Below, in pieces: positions 62,366-64,000 of a stretch of DNA of 64,000 bases. The stretch's first letter is position 1; every line of letters begins with the position of its first letter. The notes under the pieces are model-generated. The model ran no database searches. It was not told the origin of the DNA and was given only the letters and a program-made list of their open reading frames with translations. The translations under genes were made by a program, and so were the position numbers. The stretch is from CAIKMD01 sp036501365 (GTDB taxonomy: Bacteria > Pseudomonadota > Alphaproteobacteria > ATCC43930 > CGMCC-115725), in the NCBI GenBank assembly GCA_036501365.1, contig DASYAL010000060.1:196478-260477 (forward strand), written 5' to 3'.

Positions 62366-62479
62366 GGCCACGCCCGTCCGCTCCGGTGATTGGCAGGAAG
62401 CCTGCCAAAACAAAGACTTGGCGTCAAGCTCGCCGCAGCCGGGCGGTCGTGCCGGCGGCGGCGAGCCCGAACGCAAGCC

Positions 62480-64000
62480 TTATTTTTCCGCCTTCTCGTC
62501 CTTCTCGCGCCGGCTCAAGGCCGCGCCGAGGATGTCGCCGAGCGAGGCGCCGCTGTCGGACGAGCCGAATTCAGCCATCGCCTCTTTCTCCTCGTCGATC
62601 TCCTTGGCCTTGATCGACAGCGTCGCCTTGCGCGTGGCGCGGTCGAAGGCGGTGATCTTGGCGTCGACCTTCTCGCCGACGGCGAAGCGGTCGGGCCGCT
62701 GCTCGGCGCGGTCGCGCGACAGCTCGGATTTGCGGATGAAGCCGGGGAAGCCGCCGGCCATCTCGACCTCGATGCCGCCGTCGGTGGTGGCCGTAACCGT
62801 GCAGGTTACGACGTCGCCCTTCTTGACGGTTGCGGCGCCGGTCTCGAGCGGATCGGCCTGGAGCTGCTTGATGCCGAGGCTGATGCGCTCTTTCTCGGCG
62901 TCGACGTCGAGCACGCGCACCTTGACCGTATCGCCCTTGTGGTAATCGGCGATCGCCTGCTCGCCCGGTTTCTTCCAGTCGAGATCCGAGAGATGGACCA
63001 TGCCGTCGATGTCGCCCGGCAAGCCGACGAAGAGGCCGAACTCGGTGGTGTTCTTGATCTCGCCTTCGAGGTCGCTGCCGGCCGGGTATTTCTCGAGGAA
63101 CGCCTCCCACGGGTTGGACATGCATTGCTTCAGGCCGAGGCTGATGCGGCGCTTCTGCGGATCGACGTCGAGCACCTGGACTTCGACTTCCTGGCTGGTC
63201 GAGACGATCTTGCCGGGATGGACGTTCTTCTTGGTCCAGCTCATTTCCGAGACATGGACGAGGCCCTCGACGCCGGGCTCGAGCTCGACGAAGGCGCCGT
63301 AATCGGTGATGTTGGTGACGCGGCCCTTGAAGCGGGCATTCGCCGGGTATTTGAGCTCGACGCCCTCCCACGGATCGGCTTCGAGCTGCTTCATGCCGAG
63401 CGAGATACGCTGCGTCTCGGCGTTGAAGCGGATCACCTGCACCTTGACCGACTGGCCGATATGCAGCGCCTCGGACGGGTGGTTGATGCGCCGCCAGGCG
63501 ATATCGGTGACGTGGAGCAAGCCGTCGACGCCGCCGAGATCGACGAAGGCGCCGTAATCGGTGATGTTCTTGACGACGCCGCTGAGGATCTGGCCTTCCT
63601 TGAGGCTCGCCACCAGTTCCGAGCGCTGCTCGGCGCGGCTCTCCTCGAGGACCGCACGCCGGGAGACGACGATGTTGCCGCGCGAGCGATCCATCTTGAG
63701 GATCTGAAACGGCTGCGGCGATCCCAGGAGAGGGGTGATGTCGCGCACCGGCCGGATGTCGACCTGGCTGCCGGGCAGGAAGGCGATGGCGCCGTTGAGG
63801 TCGACCGTGAAGCCGCCCTTGACGCGGCCGAAAATGGTGCCGTTGACGCGCTCATTGGCCTGAAAGCTCTTTTCGAGCTGGGTCCAGGCTTCCTCGCGCC
63901 GCGCCTTCTCGCGCGACAGCTGGGCCTCGCCATTTTTGTCTTCCATCCGTTCGAGAAACACCTCGACGGTGTCGCCGACGTGCAGATCGGGCTCGCCACC
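62480..64000 (-). CDS. rpsA: 30S ribosomal protein S1, 5' end outside window
   Basis: 507 codons of ribosomal protein S1, open to the window edge, so roughly 50-60 N-terminal residues are missing. Six S1 OB-fold repeats can be followed, with repeated elements such as ITDYGAFVDLGGVDGLLHV, ITDYGAFVELEPGVEGLVHV and TTEFGLFVGLPGDIDGMVHL. The C-terminal ~40 residues are acidic/charged. S1 binds mRNA leaders on the 30S subunit. The 114 bases to ihfB contain no recognised gene. Confidence 0.95.
   Translation of the reverse strand, partial: GGEPDLHVGDTVEVFLERMEDKNGEAQLSREKARREEAWTQLEKSFQANERVNGTIFGRVKGGFTVDLNGAIAFLPGSQVDIRPVRDITPLLGSPQPFQILKMDRSRGNIVVSRRAVLEESRAEQRSELVASLKEGQILSGVVKNITDYGAFVDLGGVDGLLHVTDIAWRRINHPSEALHIGQSVKVQVIRFNAETQRISLGMKQLEADPWEGVELKYPANARFKGRVTNITDYGAFVELEPGVEGLVHVSEMSWTKKNVHPGKIVSTSQEVEVQVLDVDPQKRRISLGLKQCMSNPWEAFLEKYPAGSDLEGEIKNTTEFGLFVGLPGDIDGMVHLSDLDWKKPGEQAIADYHKGDTVKVRVLDVDAEKERISLGIKQLQADPLETGAATVKKGDVVTCTVTATTDGGIEVEMAGGFPGFIRKSELSRDRAEQRPDRFAVGEKVDAKITAFDRATRKATLSIKAKEIDEEKEAMAEFGSSDSGASLGDILGAALSRREKDEKAEK

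Overview
The window is a 64 kb stretch of a GC-rich alphaproteobacterial chromosome, probably from a free-living soil or freshwater organism of the Rhodospirillales/Rhizobiales type. The taxonomic call rests on gene content and order: chvI-chvG-hprK-rapZ-EIIA-HPr-EI, divL-tsaE-amgK-murU-addB-addA-trxA, and rpsA-ihfB-lapA-pyrF-trpF-trpB-trpA-accD-folC. The genus cannot be resolved by eye. Genes are tightly packed, many overlap by 4 bp (ATGA or GTGA), and high GC produces long meaningless antisense open frames.

Region 1 (1-4016): end of tsaD, gpsA, an amidase and homogentisate dioxygenase. Region 2 (about 4020-6720) has visibly lower GC and looks acquired. It holds a small membrane-anchored protein, a HEPN-like protein with an R-x4-H motif, a frameshifted remnant of an SRAP (YedK/HMCES) DNA-repair gene, and a DUF2971 protein with an N-terminal cysteine cluster, closed by a degenerate REP-like repeat pair. 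Region 3 (6725-23589) is accessory metabolism: a BKACE enzyme, an inserted UDG-like gene, UbiD-type decarboxylase, two MetE-like methyltransferases, an NHL protein, RhlE helicase, LLM flavoenzyme, PNPOx-like protein, amidohydrolase, small envelope proteins, tRNA-Arg(CCG), a lipoprotein hydrolase and an orphan ABC ATPase.

Region 4 (23613-39420): zf-CHCC protein and DNA polymerase I (proofreading residues degenerate), GTP-type PEP carboxykinase preceded by a coupled 26-residue leader ORF, HugZ-like protein, the ChvI/ChvG two-component system, a regulatory phosphotransferase relay (HprK, RapZ, EIIA, HPr, EI), DivL pseudokinase with Tyr in place of the H-box His, and a ferredoxin-NADP reductase-like flavoprotein. 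Region 5 (39516-48524): tsaE, the muramic-acid recycling pair amgK-murU, addB-addA recombination nuclease-helicase and thioredoxin.

Region 6 (48674-56105) is a signalling insertion between trxA and folC: a lone receiver-domain protein, a degenerate EAL-like protein, and a 1493-residue kinase with seven PAS domains, six of them near-identical tandem units. A VOC protein and a second LLM enzyme follow on the other strand. Region 7 (56124-64000, minus strand): folC, accD, trpA, trpB, trpF, pyrF, lapA, ihfB and rpsA (5' end outside the window).

The strongest leads for new biology are the HEPN/SRAP-remnant/DUF2971 island, the pckG leader ORF, the + strand GAAA-capped hairpin at 12748-12784, and the seven-PAS kinase module. 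No CRISPR array, complete transposon, phage gene or origin was seen.
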